64,000 nucleotides of DNA from Acinetobacter kookii (GCF_900096895.1 NZ_FMYO01000001.1:310001-374000); one strand, 5' to 3'; shown: positions 44,291 to 54,468, numbered from the stretch's first letter. Program-made: numbers and translations. Notes: a model not told the origin generated them from the letters alone.

Positions 44291-45761
44291 GCTGATAACT
44301 TAAAAGTTCTAAACAGTGCTGGATGGTTTTACCTACACGGGCATGGGTTTCAATCGAGGATATTTTCGGCCAGGTTGCCCGCTCACCTTCTCTTTGCAAT
44401 AACTTGAATAAATATGGCCGTGGATTCTGAAACATATAGGTATAATGGCGTAAACTATAATCCCCCACAATATTCAAATCACCATAATAACCCTGATCAA
44501 TCACCCCATAGCCATGATCGAGCAAACGGCGTACAGGCGGAAACATGCCAACCCGACCGCGGGCAAAATCCATAATTCCTTTGGTAATGACTTTACCCTG
44601 CCGACGAACAATCCGTTCTGGCCAACTCATCATATCTTGACGGTAGCGCTCTACATCACTTTGCATGAATGGCACAATATGCGGATTCACCTGACTGGCA
44701 ATGGTGTAATTTAAATTATACAGTCGCGCCATTTTTTCTTGCGGGAAATCACTTCTTACACTGCCGTCCACCCAACGGGTATTGGACATATAAGGGGTCA
44801 ATTTACCATCATAACGCTTACTGGTGAGCTTAACCGGTGGAAACAGGATAGGCACAGCACAGGAGGCCAACACCGCACTCCAGACCAGTAAATCTGGCGA
44901 AGTATAAGTATTCATAATGCGGGCTTGTTGTGAGGTATCATAAGGTGCTACAGCGACATTAATATGTAAGCCGGAAGTTTTAAAGGCTTCTTCAAAAGTC
45001 ACATCACCCAAATTTTCAATCAGGAATTTTTTCAGATATTTGACATCTGCAAAACCGCCATTACCTTTTAAAATGTCGCCAAGTTTTCGAAAATGAAAAG
45101 CTTCCGTAAAAAAGTTTTCACCGTTTAAAAGACTGGTAATATCTGAAGGTTTTGAGGTACCCAGCATGGTGGTCATGATTGCCCCGGCACTCGAACCGGA
45201 TAACACCTTAGGCATTAAATCCTGTTCCAGCAGTGCTTTACATACACCAGTATGAAACAGTCCTAAAGTTGCCCCACCAGAAAACATGATTGCAGGCTGC
45301 CCATAAGCCTTTTTACACTGCTGAAAGAACTCTAATTTTTTTTCCATAGACAAGCAAATACAGCTGCTCGAAGCAATGTAAGCCAGACTTTCACTGACTT
45401 CTTCCACATAATCTTCAATGATTTTTTTAGTCCCCACATAAGTGGCATTAAAAAGCATGGGATGTGCAATATTCGCGATATCGTAGCTTAGCCCTTCACG
45501 TAATATATACATGAGATCGTGAGTACGTTTTTGAAAACGGTAGCGTTTTAACCTGTTTAACCGCTCAGAAATAATTTCCGCATCAAAATAAGGTGAACAG
45601 TTATCAAATTTCCATTCTTGAGCGCCAGATTCTTCATCTATTTTTAGGGCGATGCTCTTCCATTCTTCATATGTTTCAGCCGAGGCGAGCTGACTTTTTA
45701 ATTTTTTTATACGATACGCTTGATGTGGATTAATATTTGTCGCGAAATTATTAAATAACAT
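44250..45761 (-). CDS. Patatin-like phospholipase with DUF3336 domain
   Basis: 503 aa. The N-terminal DUF3336 region (about 1-140, with ENYEEWK-type ASAETYEEWKSIALKID) precedes a patatin domain: GGATLGLFHTGV, nucleophile GSSAG, and catalytic Asp in WVDGSV. DUF3336-patatin proteins include yeast triacylglycerol lipases, so a lipid-droplet or storage-lipid lipase is plausible. Followed by the kinase-like gene with a 41-base overlap in another frame. Confidence 0.88.
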   Translation of the reverse strand: MLFNNFATNINPHQAYRIKKLKSQLASAETYEEWKSIALKIDEESGAQEWKFDNCSPYFDAEIISERLNRLKRYRFQKRTHDLMYILREGLSYDIANIAHPMLFNATYVGTKKIIEDYVEEVSESLAYIASSSCICLSMEKKLEFFQQCKKAYGQPAIMFSGGATLGLFHTGVCKALLEQDLMPKVLSGSSAGAIMTTMLGTSKPSDITSLLNGENFFTEAFHFRKLGDILKGNGGFADVKYLKKFLIENLGDVTFEEAFKTSGLHINVAVAPYDTSQQARIMNTYTSPDLLVWSAVLASCAVPILFPPVKLTSKRYDGKLTPYMSNTRWVDGSVRSDFPQEKMARLYNLNYTIASQVNPHIVPFMQSDVERYRQDMMSWPERIVRRQGKVITKGIMDFARGRVGMFPPVRRLLDHGYGVIDQGYYGDLNIVGDYSLRHYTYMFQNPRPYLFKLLQREGERATWPKISSIETHARVGKTIQHCLELLSYQHDPEKKTAEFIAV

Positions 45762-45950
45762 ATTTATCCCTCAAACACTTTCATTATTATTTCCTGTCCC
45801 AGATCGGGTATCAAACATCATATTCGCACAATCCACAAATGATGAATCAATCATGATACCCCCTATTCAATTGGCAAACTATGACTATTTGATATACAGT
45901 TCCCATATAAAATGACCTTTTTTCACTTTATCCGTATAAGCTGAACCATC

Positions 45951-46823
45951 ATGGCAACAATTGATTTACCTGACAATATCTTACAAGTTCTTTCTACTGT
46001 ACTCCAACAGCTACAGCAAAACCTCCCTGAACTGAAACAAGAAACCAACTTTGAAGCTTCGGCTTATAAGTGGCAAAATCAACAATTAAAGGCCATTCAG
46101 CAGCCCAAAAAAATCTATTTGGACGATTTAAAGGGTATAGAAAAACAAAAAGAAAAAGTAATTCAAAATACCCGGCAATTTTTAAAAGGCTTGCCTGCCA
46201 ACGATGTGCTACTGACTGGCTCACGCGGTACAGGAAAATCATCCATTGTACGTGCACTGTTAACCGAGTATGAATCGGAAGGCCTGCGTTTAATTGAAAT
46301 TGAACGTGATGATTTGGCCGATCTGCCGATGATTCAGAAATTGATTGAAAATCGCCCGGAAAAATTTATTGTCTACTGTGATGACCTGGCTTTTAACGCA
46401 GAAGATGAAAACTATCGCAGTTTAAAAAGTGTCCTGGATGGTTCATTACAATCTGGTTCAAGCAATTTTATTATTTATGCCACCAGCAACCGCCGTCATT
46501 TATTGCCTGAATTTATGCATGAAAACACGCCCGTAACGCGTATGGATGTACCGCAATATACGGAGCTGCACCCGCAAGAAGCCATTGAAGAAAAAATTTC
46601 ACTGTCTGACCGTTTCGGCATGTGGCTGTCTTTTTATCCCATGGATCAAAATTTGTATCTGGAGATCGTGCAGCACTATTTAGCCAAAGCCGGCATGTCC
46701 ATGACAGATGAAGTACGCGCCGAAGCCTTAAGATGGTGTCAGGCACGTGGACAGCGTTCAGGGCGTGCAGCGTATCAGTTTTCGAAGCACTGGATTGGTT
46801 CTCAGCAGTTAAAAGCCCTTTAA
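45951..46823 (+). CDS. DUF815 family AAA-type ATPase
   Basis: 290 aa. Walker A GSRGTGKSS, Walker B-like FIVYCDDLAF, ATSNRRHLLPEF (sensor region), and a C-terminal helical part. DUF815 ATPases are widespread and of unknown role. Divergent from the patatin gene. The region 45762-45950 is A/T-rich and carries both promoters. Confidence 0.87.
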   Translation: MATIDLPDNILQVLSTVLQQLQQNLPELKQETNFEASAYKWQNQQLKAIQQPKKIYLDDLKGIEKQKEKVIQNTRQFLKGLPANDVLLTGSRGTGKSSIVRALLTEYESEGLRLIEIERDDLADLPMIQKLIENRPEKFIVYCDDLAFNAEDENYRSLKSVLDGSLQSGSSNFIIYATSNRRHLLPEFMHENTPVTRMDVPQYTELHPQEAIEEKISLSDRFGMWLSFYPMDQNLYLEIVQHYLAKAGMSMTDEVRAEALRWCQARGQRSGRAAYQFSKHWIGSQQLKAL

Positions 46824-46843
46824 AAACAGAGTGATTAAGCTAG

Positions 46844-46875
46844 TATAAAAAGCTCCGTCATAGCGAAGCTTTTTA
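46844..46875 (+). terminator. Terminator of the DUF815 gene
   Basis: TATAAAAAGCT and AGCTTTTTATA pair around a 10-base loop, 20 bp past the stop. Confidence 0.85.
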
Positions 46876-47039
46876 TATTTGAGCTTATTTCTTGTCGTTC
46901 CATAATGGTTAACCAGAGCAGATCGGAAATTTCGCTACCATTACAATAAAAAGTCGCCTTAAGTATCTCCGGCTGAAAAATAGATGATGACTTTCTCATG
47001 GAATTAAAGATGAAAAATCATCACAAAAAAACGATATCC

Positions 47040-47276
47040 CTACACGGGCTTCCAGAGGTTTCTTAAAAAACTTTGGCGCTGTTCCTGACGATAAAAAAGC
47101 TTAAGCGGCCCGCATGGACGTGCTGAATTACCGTATAGTCCAGAAAATCAAGAAAAGGCTGCCGCTGCGCAAAGTTTCAAGCAAAATAAACAGAGGCCAA
47201 GACACATCGCAAGTATCTTGAATTAAAAGACCAATTTAATCAGCTTATTAAGAAAAACAGTTCAAAGTCATCCTAA
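47040..47276 (+). pseudogene. Decayed small gene in several frames
   Basis: The 460-bp stretch between the DUF815 and GGDEF genes has no intact ORF, but protein-like pieces follow one another in different frames: SRGFLKNFGAVPDDKKA, GPHGRAELPYSPENQEKAAA with AQSFKQNK, then AKTHRKYLELKDQFNQLIKK ending at TAA 47274-47276. I read this as one small basic protein gene broken by several single-base indels. Family not recognised. Confidence 0.4.
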
Positions 47277-47282
47277 CCAATT

Positions 47283-48224
47283 TTATGCTTCAGACTTGAG
47301 TTGCCGTTTATGCTCAAACATTCTTCTATCTGCTTCAGCAGCTGCTTTAAACAGTCCTTGAGCAGGATGACGCATGGCCACACCAATCGCCGCAGCAATT
47401 TTTTCCTGCTTCAAGGCTTGCATAAGGCGACTCAAGAGTACTTCTGCTCCTGCCTCATCATTTTCTAAACTTAAAATCACAAATTCATCACCACCTAACC
47501 GCGCCACAATATCATTACTGCGTGCGGTATTTCTGAGCACATTCGCCGTTTGTTGGATCAGCTCATCGCCCCGATCATGTCCCAAACTATCGTTTACTTT
47601 TTTAAGATCATTCAAGTCAATAAAAAAAACGGCTGCCGGATGTCCATAACGCTTACAGCGTTCTTCCTCTGTAGTAACCAATTTTTCCCAGGCCCGGCGG
47701 TTGTATAAGCCCGTCAATCCATCTCTTAGAGCTTCAGCTTCTAAACGCTCATGCTGACGGATTTGTTCATTTTGGCGCAGTTCAGCTTGAAGGATATTAC
47801 TTAATAAATTACCGAATAATTCGACTAATTCCACCTCCTGCATAATTGCATCAGATTTGATTTGCGGATCAATGGCACAAAGGGTACCGAACAAGCTGCC
47901 GTCTTCATGGATGAGCGGTTGACCGATATAAGACTTAATATTGACTTGCTGGTTAATCGGTGCAGTCGCATATAATGGAATGTCTTCTGAACGCGGAGCA
48001 ATTTTAGGACCTTTACCGGCAATCATGTGAAAGCAAAATGAATCCGCCCACTGAAATACCTGTCCGGGCTGAACATCATAACCATGGTCTTCGCTTTGCA
48101 GCACAATCCAGTCTTTACCTTCTACCCGGGTAATCATCCACAAGTTAAATCCGAAGCGTGAATGGAGAAACTTTAAAACCGCTTGCCCCGCCTCTTGAAA
48201 ACTTCTGAAATTTATATGGTCCAT
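47283..48224 (-). CDS. GAF-GGDEF diguanylate cyclase
   Basis: 313-aa cytosolic signalling protein: GAF sensor (about 1-145, SYIGQPLIHEDGSLFGTLCAID) followed by a GGDEF domain with an intact LGGDEF active site, DGLTGLYNRRAW and FFIDLNDLKKVNDSLGHDRGD. An RxxD inhibition site (RSND) sits five residues before GGDEF, so product feedback by c-di-GMP is expected. No EAL domain. Confidence 0.92.
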   Translation of the reverse strand: MDHINFRSFQEAGQAVLKFLHSRFGFNLWMITRVEGKDWIVLQSEDHGYDVQPGQVFQWADSFCFHMIAGKGPKIAPRSEDIPLYATAPINQQVNIKSYIGQPLIHEDGSLFGTLCAIDPQIKSDAIMQEVELVELFGNLLSNILQAELRQNEQIRQHERLEAEALRDGLTGLYNRRAWEKLVTTEEERCKRYGHPAAVFFIDLNDLKKVNDSLGHDRGDELIQQTANVLRNTARSNDIVARLGGDEFVILSLENDEAGAEVLLSRLMQALKQEKIAAAIGVAMRHPAQGLFKAAAEADRRMFEHKRQLKSEA

Positions 48225-48367
48225 ATGAACAAACCTATGATGATGATCATAAAATAAATATTTTTTTGATTTACTTTAAAATATATTTTAATTGAGCAAA
48301 ACCGATTCTAAATATAAACGCGCATATATCAAATTATATTTTGCTGCAACCGCTTCAGCTGATTATT

Positions 48368-48396
48368 AAAAAAGAGACGCTAAGCACCTCTTTTTT
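48368..48396. terminator. Terminator downstream of tsaD
   Basis: AAAAAAGAG and CTCTTTTTT pair around an 11-base loop, 14 bp past the tsaD stop on the minus strand. Confidence 0.85.
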
Positions 48397-48409
48397 AATT
48401 CTTTAATAT

Positions 48410-49426
48410 TTAAGCTTCGCTTGGATTGGTCAATTCCGTCATTGGCCAGCGTGGCGTCGTCGTCACAGACAAACCATCATGCTGACCTGCTTTTAAGCGC
48501 TGATAACCGGCAAAAGCAATCATGGCACCATTATCGGTACATAAAGCCGGTTCTGCATAATAAACTTGGGCTTTAATTTTAGCCAAATCTGCTTCCAGAC
48601 GCTCACGTAAACGTTTGTTGGCACTTACCCCGCCGGCAATGACCAAACGCTTTAACCCAGTCTGCTTCAAGGTTTTTACCGATTTTTTAACCAGTGTATC
48701 TACCAGTGCTTCCTGGAAGGATGCAGCGATATCCGCCTCACGGTTCTGACCTTCCACTTTTTTCAGCTGAATCGAAACAGCAGTTTTTAAACCGCTAAAT
48801 GAAAAATCCAGACCTTGATGCAGCATCGGACGTGGAAAATCAAAAGCTGTGGCATCACCCTGCTCTGCAAGACGTGAAATATTCGGACCACCCGGATAAG
48901 GCAAGCCCATCATCTTCGCGACTTTATCAAAAGCTTCACCGGCAGCATCGTCGATCGATTCACCCAGCAATTCATACTGACCGATGCCGTGCGCTGCCAT
49001 GAGCTGGGTATGCCCACCAGAGACCAATAAAGCGACAAACGGAAACTCTGGCGGCGTTTTAGACAATAAGGGCGCCAACATATGACCTTCCATATGGTGC
49101 ACACCAATGGCCGGTTTATTCAGTGCAAATGCCAGGGTACGCCCAAACAATGCACCAGTCATGAGGGCTCCCATCAAGCCGGGACCACGTGTATAGGCGA
49201 CTGCATCAATGTCTGATTTTTTAATCTTGCTTTGTTCAAGCAACTGATTGATTAAAGGAATGAGCTTGCGCACATGATCACGTGAAGCCAGTTCCGGGAC
49301 TACGCCCCCATATTCGGCATGCAGTTTAATCTGACTATATAACACCTGTCCTATTAAGCCGACTTCACTGTCATAGAGTGCTAACCCGGTTTCATCACAA
49401 GAAGTTTCCAAGCCCAGAACGATCAT
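48410..49426 (-). CDS. tsaD: tRNA N6-adenosine threonylcarbamoyltransferase
   Basis: 338-aa subunit that transfers the threonylcarbamoyl group to A37 of ANN-decoding tRNAs, acting with TsaB and TsaE. Family hallmarks: [19 protein letters not shown], metal-binding [46 protein letters not shown]. Divergent from rpsU, the arrangement conserved in many gammaproteobacteria. Confidence 0.97.
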   Translation of the reverse strand: MIVLGLETSCDETGLALYDSEVGLIGQVLYSQIKLHAEYGGVVPELASRDHVRKLIPLINQLLEQSKIKKSDIDAVAYTRGPGLMGALMTGALFGRTLAFALNKPAIGVHHMEGHMLAPLLSKTPPEFPFVALLVSGGHTQLMAAHGIGQYELLGESIDDAAGEAFDKVAKMMGLPYPGGPNISRLAEQGDATAFDFPRPMLHQGLDFSFSGLKTAVSIQLKKVEGQNREADIAASFQEALVDTLVKKSVKTLKQTGLKRLVIAGGVSANKRLRERLEADLAKIKAQVYYAEPALCTDNGAMIAFAGYQRLKAGQHDGLSVTTTPRWPMTELTNPSEA

Positions 49427-49572
49427 TAAACTGCCTTTTACCCGTATCTAAATATTGCTAAAGCTATTATAGACTTGTGATATGAGATGTAAATGAGTAA
49501 AATACTGTCCTTCACTTGTGATCTAAGGCAATCGTGCTATAGATCTTATCCATAACTTAATGAGGATTCTTC

Positions 49573-49788
49573 ATGCCACAAGTTAAATTGAAAGAAGGCG
49601 AACCAGTAGACGTAGCTATCCGTCGTTTCAAACGTTCATGCGAAAAAGCAGGTGTTTTAGCTGACGTTCGTAAACGTGAATTCTACGAAAAACCAACTCA
49701 AGAACGTAAACGTAAAAAAGCTGCTGCTGTTAAACGTTACCAAAAGAAATTGGCTCGCGAATCAGTTCGTACTACTCGCCTTTACTAA
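49573..49788 (+). CDS. rpsU: 30S ribosomal protein S21
   Basis: 71-aa basic protein: [20 protein letters not shown], then [20 protein letters not shown] and a Lys/Arg-rich tail. GAGGA upstream of the ATG. First gene of the rpsU-yqeY pair. Confidence 0.98.
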
Positions 49789-49822
49789 GATTAATTTGTG
49801 ATTGACTGCTTGGACTAAATAA

Positions 49823-50269
49823 ATGACTACTTTAAAAAACCAAATCACTGAAGTTTTGAAAGCAACAATGCGTGCTAAAGAAATGGATAAGTTGACGGTT
49901 ATTCGTAGTCTGCAGGCAGCAATTAAGCAAATCGAAGTCGATGAGCGCAAAGAGCTTGACGACGCTCAAGTTCTTGCGGTCATTGAAAAACAAATTAAAC
50001 AACGTAAAGAATCGGTTAAAGCCTTTGAAGGCGCTGGCCGAGATGATTTAGCTAGTAAAGAGCAAGCCGAAATTGAAGTGTTATCTCAATTTCTACCAGA
50101 AGCTATGACTGAGGAAGAGCTTGATTCTATCATTGCGCAGACAATTACTGCACAAGAAGCTACTAGCATGAAAGATATGGGTAAGGTGATGAATTCTCTG
50201 CGTCCGCTCATAGCCGGGCGCGCCGATCCTGCACAAGTTTCAGCTAAAATTAAAGCAAAACTGAGCTAA
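49823..50269 (+). CDS. GatB/YqeY domain-containing protein
   Basis: 148-aa helical protein of the YqeY family, related to the tRNA-binding tail of GatB: LKNQITEVLKATMRAKEMDKLTVIRSLQAAIKQIEVDERKELDD, FLPEAMTEEELD, and MKDMGKVMNSLRPLIAGRADPAQVS. It follows rpsU by 34 bp, the common gene order. Precise function unknown; possibly tRNA-related. Confidence 0.93.
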   Translation: MTTLKNQITEVLKATMRAKEMDKLTVIRSLQAAIKQIEVDERKELDDAQVLAVIEKQIKQRKESVKAFEGAGRDDLASKEQAEIEVLSQFLPEAMTEEELDSIIAQTITAQEATSMKDMGKVMNSLRPLIAGRADPAQVSAKIKAKLS

Positions 50270-50360
50270 TTCCCAACTCCAGAATCATTCTTTAGCGTTG
50301 AACTGCCTTTAAGCAAAGACAGTTCAAATATTTCCCCTAATCTCTCATAAACATTTCCGA

Positions 50361-50723
50361 TTATTTCAGATCACACTGAATATTATATTTTCTCAAAATC
50401 AGCATTTCTTTTGATGACATCACTTTATTAATGACGTCTTGCCTAGTCATTTGTCTAAATTGACGATCCAAAGCTTCCCTGTTCTGATCTGCCGCCTGAT
50501 ATAACCGATCAATATAACTGCCCACTATTGCACAGTACTGTGTTTGTTGCTGTGGCGTAAAGCTCGTCTGTTGCGCATTTAGACTGCTAAAAAAGTTTCT
50601 GCTCTCCTGCTTGTACTGCTCAGAGATTTGATCCACTGCTGCGACATATTGCTCCACGCCTGCAAAAGCCGTATTTAACCCCACATACCCCAATACCAAT
50701 AAAGCCAATAATATTTTTTTCAT
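50361..50723 (-). CDS. Hypothetical secreted protein
   Basis: 120 aa with a cleavable-type signal (MKKILLALLVLGYVGLNTAFAG). The mature part is helical with two cysteines (QYCAIV and IQCDLK) that could form a disulfide in the periplasm. No family recognised. Confidence 0.65.
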   Translation of the reverse strand: MKKILLALLVLGYVGLNTAFAGVEQYVAAVDQISEQYKQESRNFFSSLNAQQTSFTPQQQTQYCAIVGSYIDRLYQAADQNREALDRQFRQMTRQDVINKVMSSKEMLILRKYNIQCDLK

Positions 50724-50799
50724 AAATCGATTCTGTTCATTATTTAAAATTCACAAGGCATAAAGATTATCACAGGCCTCATCATTTCAGCTGCAGATT

Positions 50800-51168
50800 T
50801 TATTCATCGATATGCAAAAAATCAGGTTTATATTGGATATAGGCTTGCTCGGAAGGTACAGGTAAATGCCCTTGCGTTACCGTTCCCAAACGTAAACGAA
50901 TAATATCCGGCACATCGACCCGATATGAATAAATCGGACTACCGCATTCCTGACAAAAAACCCGGGCTTTATTCGGAGTATGGAAATATTCTTTTAAAAA
51001 TTTAATACCGTGGGTAATCTCAAATTCTGATTTCTGTAATGGACTATTCCAGCCAAAGATGGAACCTTGAGCCATTTGACAATCCTTGCAGTAACAGATG
51101 ATGGTTTTTTCAATTTCACCCTCATAACGATACTTTACTCTTCCACACAAGCATTGACCTTCTAGCAT
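50800..51168 (-). CDS. GFA (CENP-V) family protein
   Basis: 122-aa zinc protein of the glutathione-dependent formaldehyde-activating family. Cysteine motifs: GQCLCGRVKY, CYCKDCQMAQGS, FCQECGSPIYSY. Most bacterial members have no proven substrate; the formaldehyde link is doubtful. Confidence 0.9.
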   Translation of the reverse strand: MLEGQCLCGRVKYRYEGEIEKTIICYCKDCQMAQGSIFGWNSPLQKSEFEITHGIKFLKEYFHTPNKARVFCQECGSPIYSYRVDVPDIIRLRLGTVTQGHLPVPSEQAYIQYKPDFLHIDE

Positions 51169-51214
51169 GCGTCACTCCTTATTTTTATTATCATTGCAGC
51201 ATAATCATATCCGG

Positions 51215-52654
51215 CTAAATTCTGAGCTGTCGCTCTTTTTGCATTTCCTGAATCCGTGCTTTTAATTTTGCCGCCAGCATCTCATTACCTTTAATCAGGC
51301 GCTGGGCATGCAATAAGGATTTAATCGCATTTTCTTCCAATCCTGACCAGTATTCCACTTCTGCCCGGTAACGCAGCACATTCACCGTTCTAAACGGTGA
51401 CTGCCGGTCTATATTGGCCGCTTGCTGCATCAGGCGCCAGGCCTGAATATCGCGCGGATTTTTATTGATAAAACGCTGAATCAGACTGAATCCCTGTACA
51501 GGCTCTTTTTGACGGATATAGACTTCTGCCAGCTTAAAAGCCAAAGCCCGGTTTTCCGGCATGATCCGTGCTGCCGATTGAACAGCCTGATAGGCTTGCT
51601 CGGTTTTATTTTGTCCCAAATAAATATCGGTCTGAATTAAAACCAATAAGTTATTTGGACGCTGCTGTGCTTTCGCCTGATTCAAAACCTGCTGTGCCAG
51701 AACATAATCGCCCTGTTTTAAATAAAATGCGGACAAAGCCAGCTGGCCGGCAAAATTATTGCGATTTGCCAAAACCTGGAGTTGCTGTTCCGTCGCCTGA
51801 TTTGAAATGACCCGGCTATACCATTTCAGGATTTCAAAATCTTCATCATGTAAATTTGATTTTATACGCGGAAATTGATTGGCCCTTAAACGTGCCTCAC
51901 TCATCCGCTCGGTGCTGAGTGGATGGGTGAGCCAGAAATCAGGCAGAAAACTGACTTTACTGGTTGCCCGGTCCATCACTTCAAAAAAATCCGCCATACT
52001 TTGCGGATTATAGCCTGCGCTATACATATACTGCATGCCAATCCGGTCCGCTTCACGCTCCTGATTACGGCTATAATTCAGCTGTTTATCCATCATCGCT
52101 GCCTGAGAACCCAACATCACTGCAGTTCCGGCATCGCCATCCGCTTGAGAAGCAATCAGCGCACCGACCAGCAATCCCGCCAAGGTTAACAGGCCCTGCC
52201 CCTTAAAAGCTTCCTGTGAACGACTGTAATGACGTTGTGACACATGCGCCACTTCATGCGCCATCACTCCAGCGACTTCATCCATATTTCGGGCAGATAT
52301 CACCATTCCCGTGTTGATGGCAAATAACCCACCCGGAACAGCAAAAGCATTGATTTGCGGATCATTGATAATCACCAGACCTATGGGCTGACCCAGCTGG
52401 GTCTGGCTTAAAATATGTGAAAATACACTCCCCAACTGATCTTCCAGCCATGGATTCTGCAAAACGGGCATTTGATGCTGTACTTCACGAAAGACTTTTT
52501 CACCAATCATTCTTTCTTTTTGCTGGTCAATCAGACCAACCCCACTGCCAATTTCAGGAACATTCAATTGCGGCGTTGAATTGAAATTTGCACTGTGCGT
52601 TAATGCCATGGCTGAAATCAAAGTGATGTTGCAAGCCCATAAAAACCGTTTCAA
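51215..52654 (-). CDS. M48 family metalloprotease with TPR repeats (BepA-like)
   Basis: 479-aa periplasmic zinc protease and chaperone resembling BepA, which supports outer-membrane protein assembly. Signal peptide MKRFLWACNITLISAMALTHS; zinc motif HEVAH with downstream NQEREADRIGMQYM supplying the third ligand; C-terminal TPR helices (YIRQKEPVQGFSLIQRFINKNP). Confidence 0.92.
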   Translation of the reverse strand: MKRFLWACNITLISAMALTHSANFNSTPQLNVPEIGSGVGLIDQQKERMIGEKVFREVQHQMPVLQNPWLEDQLGSVFSHILSQTQLGQPIGLVIINDPQINAFAVPGGLFAINTGMVISARNMDEVAGVMAHEVAHVSQRHYSRSQEAFKGQGLLTLAGLLVGALIASQADGDAGTAVMLGSQAAMMDKQLNYSRNQEREADRIGMQYMYSAGYNPQSMADFFEVMDRATSKVSFLPDFWLTHPLSTERMSEARLRANQFPRIKSNLHDEDFEILKWYSRVISNQATEQQLQVLANRNNFAGQLALSAFYLKQGDYVLAQQVLNQAKAQQRPNNLLVLIQTDIYLGQNKTEQAYQAVQSAARIMPENRALAFKLAEVYIRQKEPVQGFSLIQRFINKNPRDIQAWRLMQQAANIDRQSPFRTVNVLRYRAEVEYWSGLEENAIKSLLHAQRLIKGNEMLAAKLKARIQEMQKERQLRI

Positions 52655-52740
52655 TGTGATGTACTCAAACTGCTTTTTTTCAATTTATCCGAATATAACA
52701 TTGAAAATTGGAGCAATTTGCAATGAAGTGTTATCAAATT

Positions 52741-53709
52741 TTAAGAAAAGGCAGGATTCACCAAATAAGGAGGTGTACGTCCTTCCAGGGCCTCAACCAG
52801 GTTACGATAAGCCAGTTCAGCCATTTTTTTACGCGTTTCCGCAGTCGCAGAACCCACATGTGGCATAGTCACCACATTTTCCAGAGCAAAAAGTTCTGAT
52901 GCCTGTAAAGGTTCTTTGGCATAGACATCCAGTCCGGCAGCAAAAATTTTACCTGCTTTGAGCGTATCAATCATTGCCTGCTCATCCACCACGGAACCAC
53001 GGGCAATATTGACAAAAACTGCATGTGGCTGCATTTGATCGAACTCGTGCTGCCCAATCAGAGCTTGGGATTCTGCATTTAAATCCACAGCGACCACCAC
53101 AAAATCAGACTGTTTCAACAACTCATTCAAGGCACAGTAGCGGGCGTTTAAGGGCTGTGCCAGTTCCAGTTTTTCACGGCGGTTATGGTAAAGAATGTTC
53201 ATGTTAAAACCATAAAAACCACGCCGTGCAATCGCAGCGCCGATATTGCCCAAACCGATGATGCCGAGCGTTTTACCAAAAATATCCTGCCCGAATTGTG
53301 CCGTCCCCACAGTGCGTTGCCAATTGCCCTGCTTGGTCCATTGATCCAGGGCAGGAACTTTACGTGCTGCGCTCATCAGCAGGCTAAAAGCTAAATCGGC
53401 CGTGGTTTCGGTTAATACATGCGGGGTATTGGATAACCAGATTTTTTGCTGGTTTAAATAGGCCAGATCATAATTGTCATAACCCACACTGACACTGGAA
53501 ATAATTTTAAGCTGTTGTGCTGTCGCCAAATTATCTGCATTGAGCAAACGCCCTGCACCAATCATTGCATCGGCATCTTTCACCTGGTCACGTATCTGTT
53601 CATTCACATCACCCTGTTTCGGGTTGATGATGACCACCTGATATTGTTGTTGTAATCGCTGAAGGATATCCCGATCTAACTGGCTAAAAACCACGACTTT
53701 CTTGTTCAT
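52741..53709 (-). CDS. ghrB: D-2-hydroxyacid dehydrogenase (GhrB-like)
   Basis: 322 aa; reduces glyoxylate or hydroxypyruvate with NAD(P)H. ISSVSVGYDNYDL, NAD site GLGNIGAAIARRGFYGFNMNILYHN, catalytic Arg in VNIARGSVVDE, Glu in YAKEPL, His in MPHVGSATAETR, all close to E. coli GhrB. Start 53709 overlaps the upstream stop as ATGA, giving 4-bp coupling; the frame is open further upstream but that stretch lies inside the previous gene. Confidence 0.88.
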   Translation of the reverse strand: MNKKVVVFSQLDRDILQRLQQQYQVVIINPKQGDVNEQIRDQVKDADAMIGAGRLLNADNLATAQQLKIISSVSVGYDNYDLAYLNQQKIWLSNTPHVLTETTADLAFSLLMSAARKVPALDQWTKQGNWQRTVGTAQFGQDIFGKTLGIIGLGNIGAAIARRGFYGFNMNILYHNRREKLELAQPLNARYCALNELLKQSDFVVVAVDLNAESQALIGQHEFDQMQPHAVFVNIARGSVVDEQAMIDTLKAGKIFAAGLDVYAKEPLQASELFALENVVTMPHVGSATAETRKKMAELAYRNLVEALEGRTPPYLVNPAFS

Positions 53710-54371
53710 GTTCCATCCGTGTTGTGAGGCGATTTTTGCATAAACTGCCACAGGCGTTTTTTTAACAGGGGCTGATCCAGCATTTCCTGCAAACCCGCCA
53801 GATTGATGCTTTTTGAATGTTTAAAATAAGCACATTGTCCGAGAAAAATAATGTTTTTATCTGCACTGATTGCGTCTAAAAAGCCTTGCACATAACTTTC
53901 CGCGCCATGACCATCCTGAAAGCTCATTAAAGGAAATGGCCACTGCAATTCATAATATTCAGCCAGCACCGCATGCTGGATATTATTCCAAAGCTGCTGC
54001 TGCTCGGCGGTGATTTCGGTTGCATCAATCACAATGACACAATGCGACAAACTCAAGGCCTGCAACTGGAACGCTGCTATTTGTAGTGCTGCACGCTCTG
54101 CAATCACTTCAGCAACAAATTCAGCTTTTTCTACACTTGCTGTAACTGGAGCATTCAACGGCTCGACATGTTCAAATGCTTGATTTTGATTTTCTTGAAG
54201 CTCTAATGGCAATACAGCTGGCGTTTTTTCCAGCACAATTTCAGTCTGATATTCAGCTGCAGCCTGATCTCGCCACAGCGATGAAGATGGCATTTTTTGA
54301 CATGCAACATCCCGAGGAATCCAGATATCGATCCCCAATGTTGCCAATATGTCACGCTGATGCCCGATCAT
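53706..54371 (-). CDS. Candidate DNA polymerase III psi subunit (HolD)
   Basis: 221 aa. The N-terminus RDILATLGIDIWIPR resembles the chi-binding segment of HolD (RRDWQLQQLGITQWSLRRP in E. coli), and the end KKRLWQFM echoes its final helix. A long acidic, low-complexity insert lies between. HolD proteins outside enterobacteria are very divergent, so this is a motif-level guess. Coupled to ghrB by an ATGA overlap. Confidence 0.45.
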   Translation of the reverse strand: MIGHQRDILATLGIDIWIPRDVACQKMPSSSLWRDQAAAEYQTEIVLEKTPAVLPLELQENQNQAFEHVEPLNAPVTASVEKAEFVAEVIAERAALQIAAFQLQALSLSHCVIVIDATEITAEQQQLWNNIQHAVLAEYYELQWPFPLMSFQDGHGAESYVQGFLDAISADKNIIFLGQCAYFKHSKSINLAGLQEMLDQPLLKKRLWQFMQKSPHNTDGT

Positions 54372-54468
54372 CTTTTTTCATCACCAATTGAATACTGGGT
54401 ATTCTAACGAGATTACTGATTTTTTGCTGTGCTTTTATTGAATCATCACCCATTTTATCGCAGCTTGT

